Below, one piece after another: positions 1 to 7,744 of a stretch of DNA of 52,736 bases. Every line of letters begins with the position of its first letter. Within the stretch, counting starts at the first letter, position 1. Made by a program: the position numbers and the translations under genes. Below the pieces are notes generated by a model that ran no database searches, was not told the DNA's origin, and saw only the letters and a program-made list of their open reading frames with translations. The stretch comes from a candidate division KSB1 bacterium (GTDB taxonomy: Bacteria > Zhuqueibacterota > Zhuqueibacteria > Zhuqueibacterales > Zhuqueibacteraceae). The DNA lies in contig JAPDQB010000046.1 of NCBI GenBank assembly GCA_034506175.1, positions 1-52,736 on the forward strand, in the 5' to 3' direction.

Positions 1-9
1 ATGAGCATG

Positions 10-110
10 TTTTCTTTCCATGCTCTTAATATACAAAAATAGAAATATAAATTCAAGATGGACGTTTGTCCTCGGTGTACACATGTCCTCTGTTTTCAAG
101 AATTTAAGCT
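10..110. repeat. AT-rich repeat at left end of window, inverted relative to the right end
   Basis: This stretch resembles the reverse complement of the last 100 bases of the window. The shared core is GTCCTCGGTGTA followed by TGTCCTC and then TGTTTT, set in AT-rich sequence. A perfect 7-bp hairpin (GAGCATG at 3-9, CATGCTC at 19-25) sits at its outer edge. The rest of the first 142 bases holds no gene I can support. The similarity was aligned by eye and is partial. Confidence 0.5.
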
Positions 111-114
111 AACA

Positions 115-126
115 TTGTCAAGTTAT
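115..126 (+). promoter_or_regulatory. TTGTCAAGTTA motif upstream of first toxin-antitoxin pair
   Basis: The motif lies 17 bases before the antitoxin start, just ahead of a good ribosome-binding site (AGAGGAG at 129-135). The same string forms the right arm of an inverted repeat upstream of the second toxin-antitoxin relic (794-804). A shared operator is a reasonable inference because type II antitoxins usually repress their own promoters, but no binding data exist here. Confidence 0.35.
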
Positions 127-142
127 ATAGAGGAGAATAACC

Positions 143-400
143 ATGGGCTTGCCATTGCGTGCAGTAGAAACCTCGGGCCTGCTTGAAGAATCTAATCGTC
201 TTTGGTTGGATACGCCACTGCCAATAAAAGCCCCTCGTCGCGTGCGTTTAATTGTGCTTTTTGCGGAAGAGTCGGATGACTGGGATGAAACCGAATGGCT
301 AAAAGCCGCTGCATCAAATCCGGCTTTTGATTTTCTGAAAGACCCCGCAGAAGATATTTACACAACGGAAGACGGGAGGCCTTTCCGTGACGAAGGGTAA
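143..400 (+). CDS. putative type II antitoxin (DUF2281-like), partner of MazF-like toxin
   Basis: An 85-residue acidic protein. Its C-terminal half has the pattern NPAFDFLKDPAEDIYT followed by EDGRPF, which I recognise from small antitoxins encoded directly upstream of PemK/MazF toxins. By family analogy it would bind and neutralise the toxin and repress the operon. The start is supported by an AGAGGAG ribosome-binding site seven bases upstream. Its end overlaps the start of the toxin gene by 14 bases, the usual coupling for such pairs. The gene is more AT-rich than the housekeeping genes that follow, consistent with horizontal acquisition. Confidence 0.7.
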   Translation: MGLPLRAVETSGLLEESNRLWLDTPLPIKAPRRVRLIVLFAEESDDWDETEWLKAAASNPAFDFLKDPAEDIYTTEDGRPFRDEG

Positions 401-731
401 GGTGGTGCTGGTGCCGTTTCCATTCGACGATCTTTCTGCGACTAAAGTGCGCCCAGCTTTGTGTTTGACTGATCCGATTGGAACTTTTCGGCACGTTGTA
501 TTGGCATTTATTACCAGCAGGATTCCATCCGATATGATGGAATCCGATTTTGTTATTGATGCTGCGCAAGATGATTTTGTGATGACTGGACTCCGAGTAT
601 CATCAACTTTGCGTCTTCATCGTTTGATGACGGTCACTACATCGTTGATCGAGCGTGAACTCGGCAGTATTTCTTCTACGATGGAGAACAAGGTTGATGA
701 AAAACTTTGCAAATTATTTAAACTTGTATAG
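387..731 (+). CDS. PemK/MazF-like endoribonuclease toxin
   Basis: A 114-residue protein that begins with GTG inside the end of the antitoxin gene. The N-terminal pattern KGKVVLVPFPFDDLSATKVRPALCL is the typical first strand and loop of the PemK/MazF fold (it is normally GDIVLVPFPFTDLSxxKxRPALVL). The segment FITSRIP and the C-terminal helix rich in Leu and Ile also fit. Known members cut mRNA at short sequences and stop growth when the labile antitoxin is lost. Length is normal and no frameshift is seen, so the module appears intact. The exact RNA target cannot be read from sequence. Confidence 0.8.
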   Translation: MTKGKVVLVPFPFDDLSATKVRPALCLTDPIGTFRHVVLAFITSRIPSDMMESDFVIDAAQDDFVMTGLRVSSTLRLHRLMTVTTSLIERELGSISSTMENKVDEKLCKLFKLV

Positions 732-752
732 CATTTTACTGGTGATCGTGAA

Positions 753-804
753 TTAACTTGACACATTTTAGCCTGTAAAATCAAGGTTATTCTTGTCAAG
801 TTAA
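753..804. promoter_or_regulatory. perfect 11-bp inverted repeat TTAACTTGACA/TGTCAAGTTAA
   Basis: The arms lie at 753-763 and 794-804, separated by 30 bases, in the gap ahead of the chimeric toxin-antitoxin gene. The left arm contains a consensus-like TTGACA, but no good -10 box is seen at the usual spacing. The right arm matches the motif at 115-126. Probably an operator or the end of a small element; function is inferred only. Confidence 0.4.
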
Positions 805-853
805 ATACCGAACATCAGTAAATGTATACCAAGACAAAATTGGAGGCTAAACC

Positions 854-1102
854 ATGGCCGATCATTTGATGACAGTCGAAGGCATTTACGACGGCAAAGC
901 GATACGTCCACTCGGCAAAATCAAGACACGTAAAAGGCATCGCGTTCTCATCACTTTCCTCGAGAAGGTTCGTCCGGTCGTTATTGTATCGATCGAGTCT
1001 TATAATCGTTACGCGGGAGATGTTGTTGTCTGCGGCGTGACCAGCAAGCTCAAACCGATGCGTTTTGCGATACAGATTGACCAACAAAAGCGAATTAGTT
1101 AA
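854..1102 (+). pseudogene. chimeric antitoxin-MazF remnant
   Basis: An 82-residue open frame with a strong ribosome-binding site (GGAGG at 841-845). Residues 1 to about 36 (DHLMTVEGIYDGKAIRPL and on to VLITFLE) look like the start of a DUF2281/AF2212-type antitoxin. Residues 37 to about 77 (KVRPVVIVSIESYN, then GDVVVCGVTSKLKP) look like the core of a MazF toxin, which normally follows in a separate gene. The toxin's first strand and its last third are missing. The simplest reading is a deletion that fused the two genes in frame, perhaps at a shared Glu-Lys codon pair. Because the frame is open and well placed for translation, a small hybrid protein may still be made. Confidence 0.65.
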
Positions 1103-1122
1103 AAACATACGCAAGGGCAAAT

Positions 1123-2520
1123 TTGAAAATCAACCTCATCACCCTCGGTTGTCCGAAAAACATCGTTGATTCCGAATTGATCAAAGGCGGGCTGAAAGCT
1201 TGCGGCGTGGACTTCGTTGGCGACGCCAAAAATGCTGAAGCCGTCATCATCAACACCTGCGGTTTCATCGAATCTGCCAAGGAAGAATCGATTGACACCA
1301 TTTTGCAAGCGGTGCAGCTTAAAAAACGCGGCAGAATCAAAAACGTTTTTGTCACCGGCTGCCTTTCCGAGCGCTACGGCGCGGAATTGCGCCGGGAAAT
1401 TCCTGAAGTCGACGGCTTTTATGGCAACCGCGACATGCGGAAAATTGTGGCTGGCCTCGCGCAGCAGTTGCGATTGAAATACGAATTGATCGGCGAGCGG
1501 GAACTGCTCACGCCGGGGCATTATGCGTATTTGAAAATTTCCGAGGGCTGCGAGCATCCCTGCACCTTTTGCGCGATTCCGGGCATTCGCGGCAATTTTC
1601 GCAGCACGCCAATTCCCGATCTCGTAGAACAGGCTGCCAGCCTGTCCGCAAAAGGCGTCAAAGAGCTCATCCTCGTCGCCCAGGACACCACGCAATACGG
1701 CCTCGATCTCAACGGTGTGCAGCAACTGCCCACACTTCTGCGCGCGCTGTGCCGCGTAGGCGGCATCGAGTGGATTCGGCTGATGTATGCGTATCCTTAT
1801 CATGTCACCGAGCCGATGCTCGAAGTCATCGCCGAAGAGCCGAAGATCGTCAAATACATCGACATGCCGATTCAACATATTTCCAGCCGCATGTTGAAAC
1901 GCATGGGACGCCGGGTCGATCGCGTTTTCACGGAGAATTTGCTTGCCCAAATGCGCGCGATTGTCCCTGAGCTGGCGATCCGCACCTCGGTAATCGTCGG
2001 TTTCCCCGGCGAAACCGAGGAAGATTTTCAGGAGTTGCTCGATTTTATCGCGGAGGGAAATTTTGAGCGGCTCGGCGTTTTTACTTACTCGCAGGAAGAA
2101 GACACGCCGGCCTTTTGTTTTTCCGAACAGATCGCCGACGAGGTCAAACGCGAGCGTTACGATCTGTTGATGCAGGCCCAGCAGGAGGTCGCGGCCAATT
2201 GGAGCGCCAGACAAACCGGCCGGCGGCTGCGAGTTTTAATTGATGAATTTGATGCTGTTGAAAACGTCTATCGCGGCCGCACAGCCTGGGATTGCCCTGA
2301 GATCGATCATGGTGTTTTAGTGCACGCGGCGCAGTTGTCTGCAAAAAATTCCGCCGAGGTAAAAATCGGCGAGTTCTGTGAAGTTGATATTGTCGAAGCC
2401 CAAGATTATGATTTGATCGCCGTTCCGGCGCGCCGCCGCACTGCGTTTTCCTCGCCGGCTTCGGTACGGGAGCTCGGCGGCATCAAATATCTGCTTTATC
2501 ACGGCCAACCGGCCGGATGA
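1123..2520 (+). CDS. rimO: ribosomal protein S12 methylthiotransferase RimO
   Basis: RimO is a radical SAM enzyme that adds a methylthio group to the conserved aspartate of ribosomal protein S12. The 465-residue length is normal. The N-terminal UPF0004 domain starts with the RimO-type ITLGCPKNIVDSE and holds the cysteines of the auxiliary cluster (GCPKN, NTCGF, GCLSERY). The radical SAM motif CxxxCxxC is seen as CEHPCTFC at about residue 143, followed by AIPGIRGNFRS. The C-terminal TRAM domain follows. The LGCPKN and GCLSERY signatures favour RimO over MiaB. The start codon is TTG; the alignment begins immediately at KINLITLGC, so no upstream start is needed. Confidence 0.93.
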   Translation: MKINLITLGCPKNIVDSELIKGGLKACGVDFVGDAKNAEAVIINTCGFIESAKEESIDTILQAVQLKKRGRIKNVFVTGCLSERYGAELRREIPEVDGFYGNRDMRKIVAGLAQQLRLKYELIGERELLTPGHYAYLKISEGCEHPCTFCAIPGIRGNFRSTPIPDLVEQAASLSAKGVKELILVAQDTTQYGLDLNGVQQLPTLLRALCRVGGIEWIRLMYAYPYHVTEPMLEVIAEEPKIVKYIDMPIQHISSRMLKRMGRRVDRVFTENLLAQMRAIVPELAIRTSVIVGFPGETEEDFQELLDFIAEGNFERLGVFTYSQEEDTPAFCFSEQIADEVKRERYDLLMQAQQEVAANWSARQTGRRLRVLIDEFDAVENVYRGRTAWDCPEIDHGVLVHAAQLSAKNSAEVKIGEFCEVDIVEAQDYDLIAVPARRRTAFSSPASVRELGGIKYLLYHGQPAG

Positions 2521-2533
2521 AAGAGAATTTAGA

Positions 2534-3865
2534 ATGCGAGGTGGAATCATGAAAAAGCCAGCAGGAGTTTTGCCGTCGCCAAAGTTTTGGGGCATGATGT
2601 TTTTGTTGTTGAGCAGCAGCCTGGCCGGCGCGCAGCCCGAGTTGTCGGAGCCTCGCCAGGATTATTCACCGTTTTTCTATATCGATTTTGCTGGCTTTCG
2701 AGGCGAAAAGCCGAAGGAAAACCGGCTCGATCTTTATTTGAAAATCATGTATGATGAATTGCAATTTGTCAAGATCGCAGTTGATTCGTTTCAGGCGGTT
2801 TATGAAGTCTCGGCGGTGATTTTGGATCAGGATGATTTTCAGGTCAGCGGTAAAATTTGGCGTGACACGGTGACGGCAAAAACATTTGAGGCGACGAACT
2901 CGCGCCAGATGTTTGACGCCACGAAGGCCGTCTTTGTTCTGGCGCCGGGCAAATACCGGGTGAGCGTCGGCGTCATGGACATGGACACCCGGCGCACGAG
3001 TTTTCGCAAGACCAGCATCGTGCTGCGTGATTTCAACGCCGCCAAATTAGCGGTCAGTGACGTGTTGATTGCCGATGCCGTCGGCCGGGATAGCAGCGGC
3101 AATCTCATTCCCTCTCCACAAGTCACCGCGCCGCGGCAGGAAAAATCGCAGCTCTTCATTTATTTTGAAATTTATGACACCGGCGCTGACAAAGAATACA
3201 AAGTCTCGTGTGTTTTAAAAAGCCTCAAAGGCGAAAAAATTTTTCAAAAAGACGCGACCGTGGCGCATACCGCCGAAATCATGCCGGTGATTATGGAATT
3301 GCCCAACGCCGGTCTGGCTCATGGCGTTTACAAGATTCAGGTCAATGTCAAAGGCCGTCAGCAACAAGCGATGACCGAGCGCGAGATCACGCTGCATTGG
3401 ATCGGCATTCCCTCCAACATCGTCGATCTCGATCAGGCCATCGAGCAAATGCGTTATATCGCCAAGAAGGAAGGCGTCAAGAAAATTTTATCCGCCCCGC
3501 CGGAAAAACGGCGCGAAGCTTTTTTGAAATTCTGGAAAGACAATGACCCAACTCCCGGAACCGACGCCAATGAATTGATGGAGGAGTATTATCGCCGCGT
3601 CAATTACGCGAACGCCACTTTTCAAGGTTTTGGCGAGGGCTGGAAAACCGACATGGGCATGGTCTACATAATTTTTGGCGCGCCGAATGAAATCGAGCGC
3701 AATCCGTTCAATCGTTACGCCTCCTTTTACCAGGGCCGCACGGTGAAGGCTTCGGAAGTCTGGACCTATTACGAATTGAACCGCCAATTCCTGTTCTTTG
3801 ACGAAACCGGCTATGGCGATTATCGCATGGTTTATCCGCTCACGATCGAAGAGTATTTGCGTTAG
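2534..3865 (+). CDS. GWxTD domain-containing exported protein
   Basis: A 443-residue protein with a signal peptide (basic start, hydrophobic FWGMMFLLLSSSLAGA, likely cleavage after AGA-Q). The C-terminal region carries the defining Gly-Trp-x-Thr-Asp motif as GEGWKTDMGMVYIIFGAPNE, with the downstream VWTYYELNRQFLFFDETGYGDYRM pattern, placing it in the GWxTD family known mainly from FCB bacteria and Acidobacteria. The family has no established biochemical function; an envelope role is likely from the export signal. The start could be the ATG at 2549 (MKKPAGV), which leaves a more typical signal peptide. It follows rimO by 13 bases and precedes the carboxypeptidase gene by 5, suggesting co-transcription. 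Confidence 0.85.
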   Translation: MRGGIMKKPAGVLPSPKFWGMMFLLLSSSLAGAQPELSEPRQDYSPFFYIDFAGFRGEKPKENRLDLYLKIMYDELQFVKIAVDSFQAVYEVSAVILDQDDFQVSGKIWRDTVTAKTFEATNSRQMFDATKAVFVLAPGKYRVSVGVMDMDTRRTSFRKTSIVLRDFNAAKLAVSDVLIADAVGRDSSGNLIPSPQVTAPRQEKSQLFIYFEIYDTGADKEYKVSCVLKSLKGEKIFQKDATVAHTAEIMPVIMELPNAGLAHGVYKIQVNVKGRQQQAMTEREITLHWIGIPSNIVDLDQAIEQMRYIAKKEGVKKILSAPPEKRREAFLKFWKDNDPTPGTDANELMEEYYRRVNYANATFQGFGEGWKTDMGMVYIIFGAPNEIERNPFNRYASFYQGRTVKASEVWTYYELNRQFLFFDETGYGDYRMVYPLTIEEYLR

Positions 3866-3870
3866 AAAAT

Positions 3871-4815
3871 ATGCCCAAGCTGTTGAAGCCGCCGCGCCTG
3901 CGCCCCGGCGACCTGATCGGAGTGATTGCGCCGGCCAGTCCCATGAAACACGACAGGCTCGAAAACGGCATTCGTTATCTCGAACATCTCGGTTATAAAA
4001 TCAAGCTCGGCAAGAGCGTTTATCACGAGCACGGTTATTTGGCCGGCCGTGATCGCGAACGCGCTGAGGACATCAACAAAATGTTTCGCGACCGCCGCGT
4101 GAAAGCGATTTTTTGCATTCGCGGCGGTTATGGAACTCCGCGGCTGCTCTCGCGGCTCGATTATCACGCCATCCGCGCCAATCCCAAAATTTTCGCCGGC
4201 TACAGCGATATTACGGCGCTGCAAATGGCGATGCTGCGGCATAGCGGCCTCGTCACGTTTTCCGGACCGATGGTCGCGGCGGAAATGGGCAAGGGCATCG
4301 ATCCGTTTACCGAAGAAAATTTTTGGCGCGTGTTGACGCATCCCGAACCCTTGGGCGATTTGGCGCGGCCTGCCGGTGGGCAATATCAATTGATCGCTCG
4401 CGGCAAAGCTTCCGGTCCGCTCCTGGGCGGCTGTCTTTCGCTCATCGTGTGCCTGGTGGGCACGCCGCATTTTCCCAACGTAAAAGGAAGCATCTTTTGC
4501 GTCGAAGAACTCGGCGAAGCGCCGTATCGCATTGATCGCATGTTGACGCAATTGCGCGAAGCCGGCATTCTGCAGCGTCTTGGCGGCTTTGTGTTGGGGC
4601 AAATGACGGATTGCGTGCCGACGGACAACGAGCCGTCGCAAACGCTGGATGATTTGATGCATGATTTTATCGCCCCGTTGAAAATTCCGGCCATCGCCGG
4701 TTTGGATTACGGCCACGTTGACGTCAAATACACCCTGCCGCTCGGCATCCGCGCCGAATTAACCGCGCGCAACGCCAGGCCACAGTTACGAATTGTGGAA
4801 TCAGCAGTGAGTTGA
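3871..4815 (+). CDS. LD-carboxypeptidase (peptidase family S66)
   Basis: A 314-residue serine peptidase of the LdcA/MccF family. LdcA members remove the terminal D-alanine from muropeptide tetrapeptides during cell-wall recycling in the cytoplasm; MccF members cleave microcin-type nucleotide peptides. Visible family features are the N-terminal LRPGDLIGVIAPAS, the IRGGYGTPRLL strand, and GYSDITALQMAML, followed by FSGPM around residue 130. The nucleophile region is therefore present although the exact serine was not mapped. The gene starts five bases after the GWxTD gene, with no separate promoter visible. Confidence 0.88.
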   Translation: MPKLLKPPRLRPGDLIGVIAPASPMKHDRLENGIRYLEHLGYKIKLGKSVYHEHGYLAGRDRERAEDINKMFRDRRVKAIFCIRGGYGTPRLLSRLDYHAIRANPKIFAGYSDITALQMAMLRHSGLVTFSGPMVAAEMGKGIDPFTEENFWRVLTHPEPLGDLARPAGGQYQLIARGKASGPLLGGCLSLIVCLVGTPHFPNVKGSIFCVEELGEAPYRIDRMLTQLREAGILQRLGGFVLGQMTDCVPTDNEPSQTLDDLMHDFIAPLKIPAIAGLDYGHVDVKYTLPLGIRAELTARNARPQLRIVESAVS

Positions 4816-4820
4816 GAAGC

Positions 4821-4888
4821 TTGTTGCTGGTAGCTGGTTGCTCGTTGCCAGCGACCAGCGACCAGCTACCAGCTACCAGCAACCAGAC
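4821..4888. repeat. imperfect palindrome of the GGTAGCTGG/CCAGCTACC family
   Basis: The left arm reads TTGCTGGTAGCTGGTTGC and the right arm has repeats of CCAGCTACCAGC ending in AACCAG, so the transcript could fold into a long hairpin. It ends directly at the purN start codon. Related copies lie at 26301-26390 and, more weakly, at 36011-36050. No coding sequence or transposase is associated. Confidence 0.7.
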
Positions 4889-5524
4889 ATGAACCTTCGT
4901 CTCGCAATTTTCGCCAGCGGCCGCGGCTCGAATTTTCAGGCGATTCTCCAGGCGATTGCAACGCAGCGTTTAAAAGCGCAAGTGATGTTGTGCGTCTCCA
5001 ATCGTGCGGACGCCGGGGCGCTGCAAATTGCCCGCGCCGCGCAAATTCCGACGGCAGTGATTGAAGAAAAGCAATTTGCCGACGCCGCGGATTATGCGAG
5101 CGCCTTGTTGGCGGAATTGGCCAAACACGACGCCAATTTTATCGCCTTGGCCGGCTTCATGCGCAAAATTCCGGTTGAAGTCGTGCGGCAATTTCGCCAT
5201 CGGCTCGTCAACATTCATCCGGCGCTGTTGCCGAGTTTCGGCGGCAAGGGCATGTATGGCCATCACGTGCACGAAGCAGTTTTGGCATACGGCTGTAAAG
5301 TGACGGGCGCCACGGTGCATTTTGTCGACGAAGACTACGACACCGGGCCGCCGATCTTGCAGCGCTGCATTGCGGTGTTGGATGACGACACCGCGGAAAC
5401 CCTCGCGGCGCGGGTGTTAGAAATTGAGCATCAGATTTATCCTGAGGCGTTGCAGCTTTTTGCGGAGGAGCGGGTTCGGGTTGAAGGACGGAAGATTAAA
5501 ATTTTGCCTAAAGTTGCCATGTAA
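4889..5524 (+). CDS. purN: phosphoribosylglycinamide formyltransferase PurN
   Basis: PurN transfers a formyl group from 10-formyltetrahydrofolate to glycinamide ribonucleotide, the third step of purine synthesis. The 211-residue protein begins with the family's N-terminal strand and phosphate-binding loop (LAIFASGRGSNFQAI). The catalytic region is present: FMRKIP, then VNIHPALLPSFGGKGMYG with the essential Asn and His, and GATVHFVDEDYDTGPPILQ with the catalytic Asp. A longer reading from 4838 would translate the palindromic repeat, so I chose the internal ATG. purH follows 510 bases later but the gap holds a broken doc gene. Confidence 0.93.
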   Translation: MNLRLAIFASGRGSNFQAILQAIATQRLKAQVMLCVSNRADAGALQIARAAQIPTAVIEEKQFADAADYASALLAELAKHDANFIALAGFMRKIPVEVVRQFRHRLVNIHPALLPSFGGKGMYGHHVHEAVLAYGCKVTGATVHFVDEDYDTGPPILQRCIAVLDDDTAETLAARVLEIEHQIYPEALQLFAEERVRVEGRKIKILPKVAM

Positions 5525-5584
5525 ACTTTAAATTTTTATTTTACCAATAAAGACATTTTCTTTACTGTAATTTGCGAAATAAAA

Positions 5585-6019
5585 ATGGTACAACTCACCG
5601 TGACCTTTAAACGTCTGGCTTGATGAAAGTCCTTACAATTTTTCAGATATTGGAATTGCACCAGCGACTCATCGAAACATCGGCCGGAACATTGGCGTCA
5701 GGGATTTTGGCGCTTTGGAAACTGCGCTTGCGCAGCCTGAAATGACCTTCGTAGGAGAATATTTATATCCGACGCTCATAGAAAAAGCAGGCGCTTTGGC
5801 ATATTCCCACTGTAGGAATCATCCTTTTGTCGATGGCAACACCAGAGTTGCGCAAGCGGCAATGGAAATATTTCTGGTGTTAAATGGCTTCGAAATCAGC
5901 GCCACAGTTGATCAGCGAGAAAACTTTTTCTCGAATTAGCCGGCAAGTCAAGTGAAAAGAGAAGAATTGATCCACTGGCTGCGAGGACAAGCCGTGCCAT
6001 TATTACGAACAAATAATTG
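5585..6019 (+). pseudogene. decayed doc (Fic-fold) toxin gene with antitoxin tail
   Basis: Pieces of a Doc toxin appear in order but in several reading frames. MKVLTIFQILELHQRLIETSAGT starts at 5623. A second frame then reads VRDFGALETALAQPEMTF, EYLYPTLIEKA, and the Fic motif HPFVDGNTRVA up to a stop at 5937-5939. LELAGKSS and then EELIHWLRGQAVPL follow in two further frames, ending at 6017-6019. At least three frameshifts are therefore needed. The Fic motif keeps HPFxDGN, but the intact Doc protein cannot be made. A 12-codon open frame at 5585 (ending VTFKRLA) has its TGA overlapping the doc ATG, as an antitoxin gene would, and is probably the antitoxin's tail. Doc normally phosphorylates elongation factor Tu. 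Confidence 0.8.
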
Positions 6020-6033
6020 AAAAATAAACCTCC

Positions 6034-7590
6034 ATGTCCCAAATCCACCGCGCCCTCATCAGTGTTCATGACAAAACCGGCTTGCATGAACTGGCAAAAT
6101 TCTTAGCGGCGCGAAAAATTGAAATCGTCTCGACCGGCGGCACGGCGCGGTTTCTGAAAGAACAGGGTATCGCGGTGACGCCGATAGAGCAGATCACCGG
6201 CTTCCCGGAGATTCTGGATGGCCGCGTCAAAACCTTGCATCCGAAAATTTTCGGCGGCTTGTTGGCGCGGCGCGAAGTGCTGGCGCATCTCGAACAGAGC
6301 CAATCGCACGGCATTGGCTTGATCGATCTCGTCATCGTCAATCTGTATCCGTTCCGCGAAGTCGTGGCCAAACCGGACGTCGCGCTCGCCGAGGCGATTG
6401 AGAACATCGACATCGGCGGCGTGGCGCTGATTCGCGCCGCGGCCAAGAATTTTGCGCATGTCGGCGTTGTCACCAGTCCGGCGCAGTATGCCGGCGTCAT
6501 CGCCGAGATGGAACAAACCGGCGGCGAGCTTTCGGAAGCAACGCGCCGCGAGCTGGCGCTGGCGGCTTTTGCCCACACCGCGCAATACGACGCGGCCATC
6601 AACGCGTATTTGCAGGGTGAAATCGCGACTGATAAATTGCCGGCATCCTTCTCGATGACGCTCGAAAAAATTCAGGATTTGCGCTACGGCGAAAACCCGC
6701 ATCAGCGCGCGGCGTTTTATCGCGACAGCTTGAGCCGAGACCGGGGCATCGCCGGCGCCAGCCAATGGCAAGGAAAAGAATTGTCTTACAATAACATTGC
6801 CGACGCCGATGCCGCGCTTGCCATCGTTCGCAGTTTTGCTGAGCCTTGCGCGGTGATCATCAAACATGCCAATCCCTGCGGCGTCGCAACCGGCGCGACA
6901 CTCGTTGAAGCATATCAAAACGCGAAAGCGACTGATCCGGTTTCGGCGTTTGGCGGCATCATCAGCTTCAACCGCGAGGTGGACGGCGAAACCGCGGCGG
7001 CGGTTGCCGAGCTTTTTGCGGAAGTGATTCTTGCGCCCGGCTTCAACCTCGAGGCGCAGCGAATTTTGGCGAGCAAGAAAAATTTGCGGCTGTTGACGCT
7101 TTCAGATTTTCAGGAAACTTGGACAAGCCTTGAATTCAAGAAAGTCGCCGGCGGCATGCTCGTGCAAGATCAGGATATGCGCGATGATGATGAGAAGCTT
7201 TTTAAAGTTGTGACGAAACGGCAACCCACCGCTGCCGAGTGGGCGGCGTTGCGTTTTGGCTGGAAAGTGGTTCGGTATGTGAAATCCAACGCGATTGTTT
7301 ATTGCGCCGCTGATCGCACCATTGGCATCGGCGCCGGGCAAATGAGCCGCGTCGATGCCTCGTTGTTGGCGATTGAAAAAGCGCAGCGCGCCGGTCTTTC
7401 GATCAAAGGCACGGCGATGGCGAGCGACGCGTTTTTTCCGTTTCCCGACGGTGTCGAAGCAGCGGCGCAAGCCGGCGCCACCGCCGTGATACAACCCGGC
7501 GGCTCGGTGCGCGACGCCGAGGTCATCGCCGCCGCGGATCGCCACAACCTCGCGATGGTTTTCACCGGCGTCCGGCATTTTCGGCATTGA
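6034..7590 (+). CDS. purH: bifunctional AICAR transformylase/IMP cyclohydrolase PurH
   Basis: PurH carries out the last two steps of IMP synthesis: formylation of AICAR and ring closure. The 518-residue length is normal. The N-terminal MGS-like cyclohydrolase domain has VHDKTGLHELAKFL, IVSTGGTARFL, and GRVKTLHPKI with FGGLLAR. The transformylase domain has the conserved DLRYGENPHQRAAFY, the catalytic Lys-His pair in VIIKHANPCGVA, DPVSAFGGII, and the C-terminal GAGQMSRVDA and IQPGGSVRD motifs. It follows purN in sense and pathway, so the doc relic between them marks an insertion into a purine operon. Confidence 0.95.
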   Translation: MSQIHRALISVHDKTGLHELAKFLAARKIEIVSTGGTARFLKEQGIAVTPIEQITGFPEILDGRVKTLHPKIFGGLLARREVLAHLEQSQSHGIGLIDLVIVNLYPFREVVAKPDVALAEAIENIDIGGVALIRAAAKNFAHVGVVTSPAQYAGVIAEMEQTGGELSEATRRELALAAFAHTAQYDAAINAYLQGEIATDKLPASFSMTLEKIQDLRYGENPHQRAAFYRDSLSRDRGIAGASQWQGKELSYNNIADADAALAIVRSFAEPCAVIIKHANPCGVATGATLVEAYQNAKATDPVSAFGGIISFNREVDGETAAAVAELFAEVILAPGFNLEAQRILASKKNLRLLTLSDFQETWTSLEFKKVAGGMLVQDQDMRDDDEKLFKVVTKRQPTAAEWAALRFGWKVVRYVKSNAIVYCAADRTIGIGAGQMSRVDASLLAIEKAQRAGLSIKGTAMASDAFFPFPDGVEAAAQAGATAVIQPGGSVRDAEVIAAADRHNLAMVFTGVRHFRH

Positions 7591-7595
7591 GAGCA

Positions 7596-7723
7596 ACGGA
7601 TTACGCCGATTACGCAGAGAAATTTAATCGTATCCAAATCGGTAATTCAGGAAAGGAAACGAATAACACAAGACACTGATCATGCGGATTATCTTTTAAT
7701 CTGTGCAATCCGGGCAATCAGTT
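7596..7723. repeat. imperfect inverted repeat between purH and mreB
   Basis: The left arm (AACGGATTACGCCGATTACG at 7596-7615 onward) resembles the reverse complement of the right arm at 7681-7723 (ATCTGTGCAATCCGGGCAAT). It belongs in style to the GGATT/AATCC repeats at 37959-38049. It lies in the 155-base gap ahead of mreB and could also act as a spacer hairpin in a transcript. Confidence 0.5.
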
Positions 7724-7744
7724 GTTATGAAAGGTCAACAACAC

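Noticed and set aside
753..804. sigma-70 promoter based on TTGACA at 758
   Set aside because: No acceptable -10 box lies 16-18 bases downstream; the inverted repeat explains the sequence better.
1099..2214. Long minus-strand open frame opposite rimO
   Set aside because: It is the antisense shadow of a clearly conserved gene; its translation is low in complexity and resembles no family.
4838..4888. Longer purN start
   Set aside because: It would translate the palindromic repeat; PurN homology begins at the ATG at 4889.
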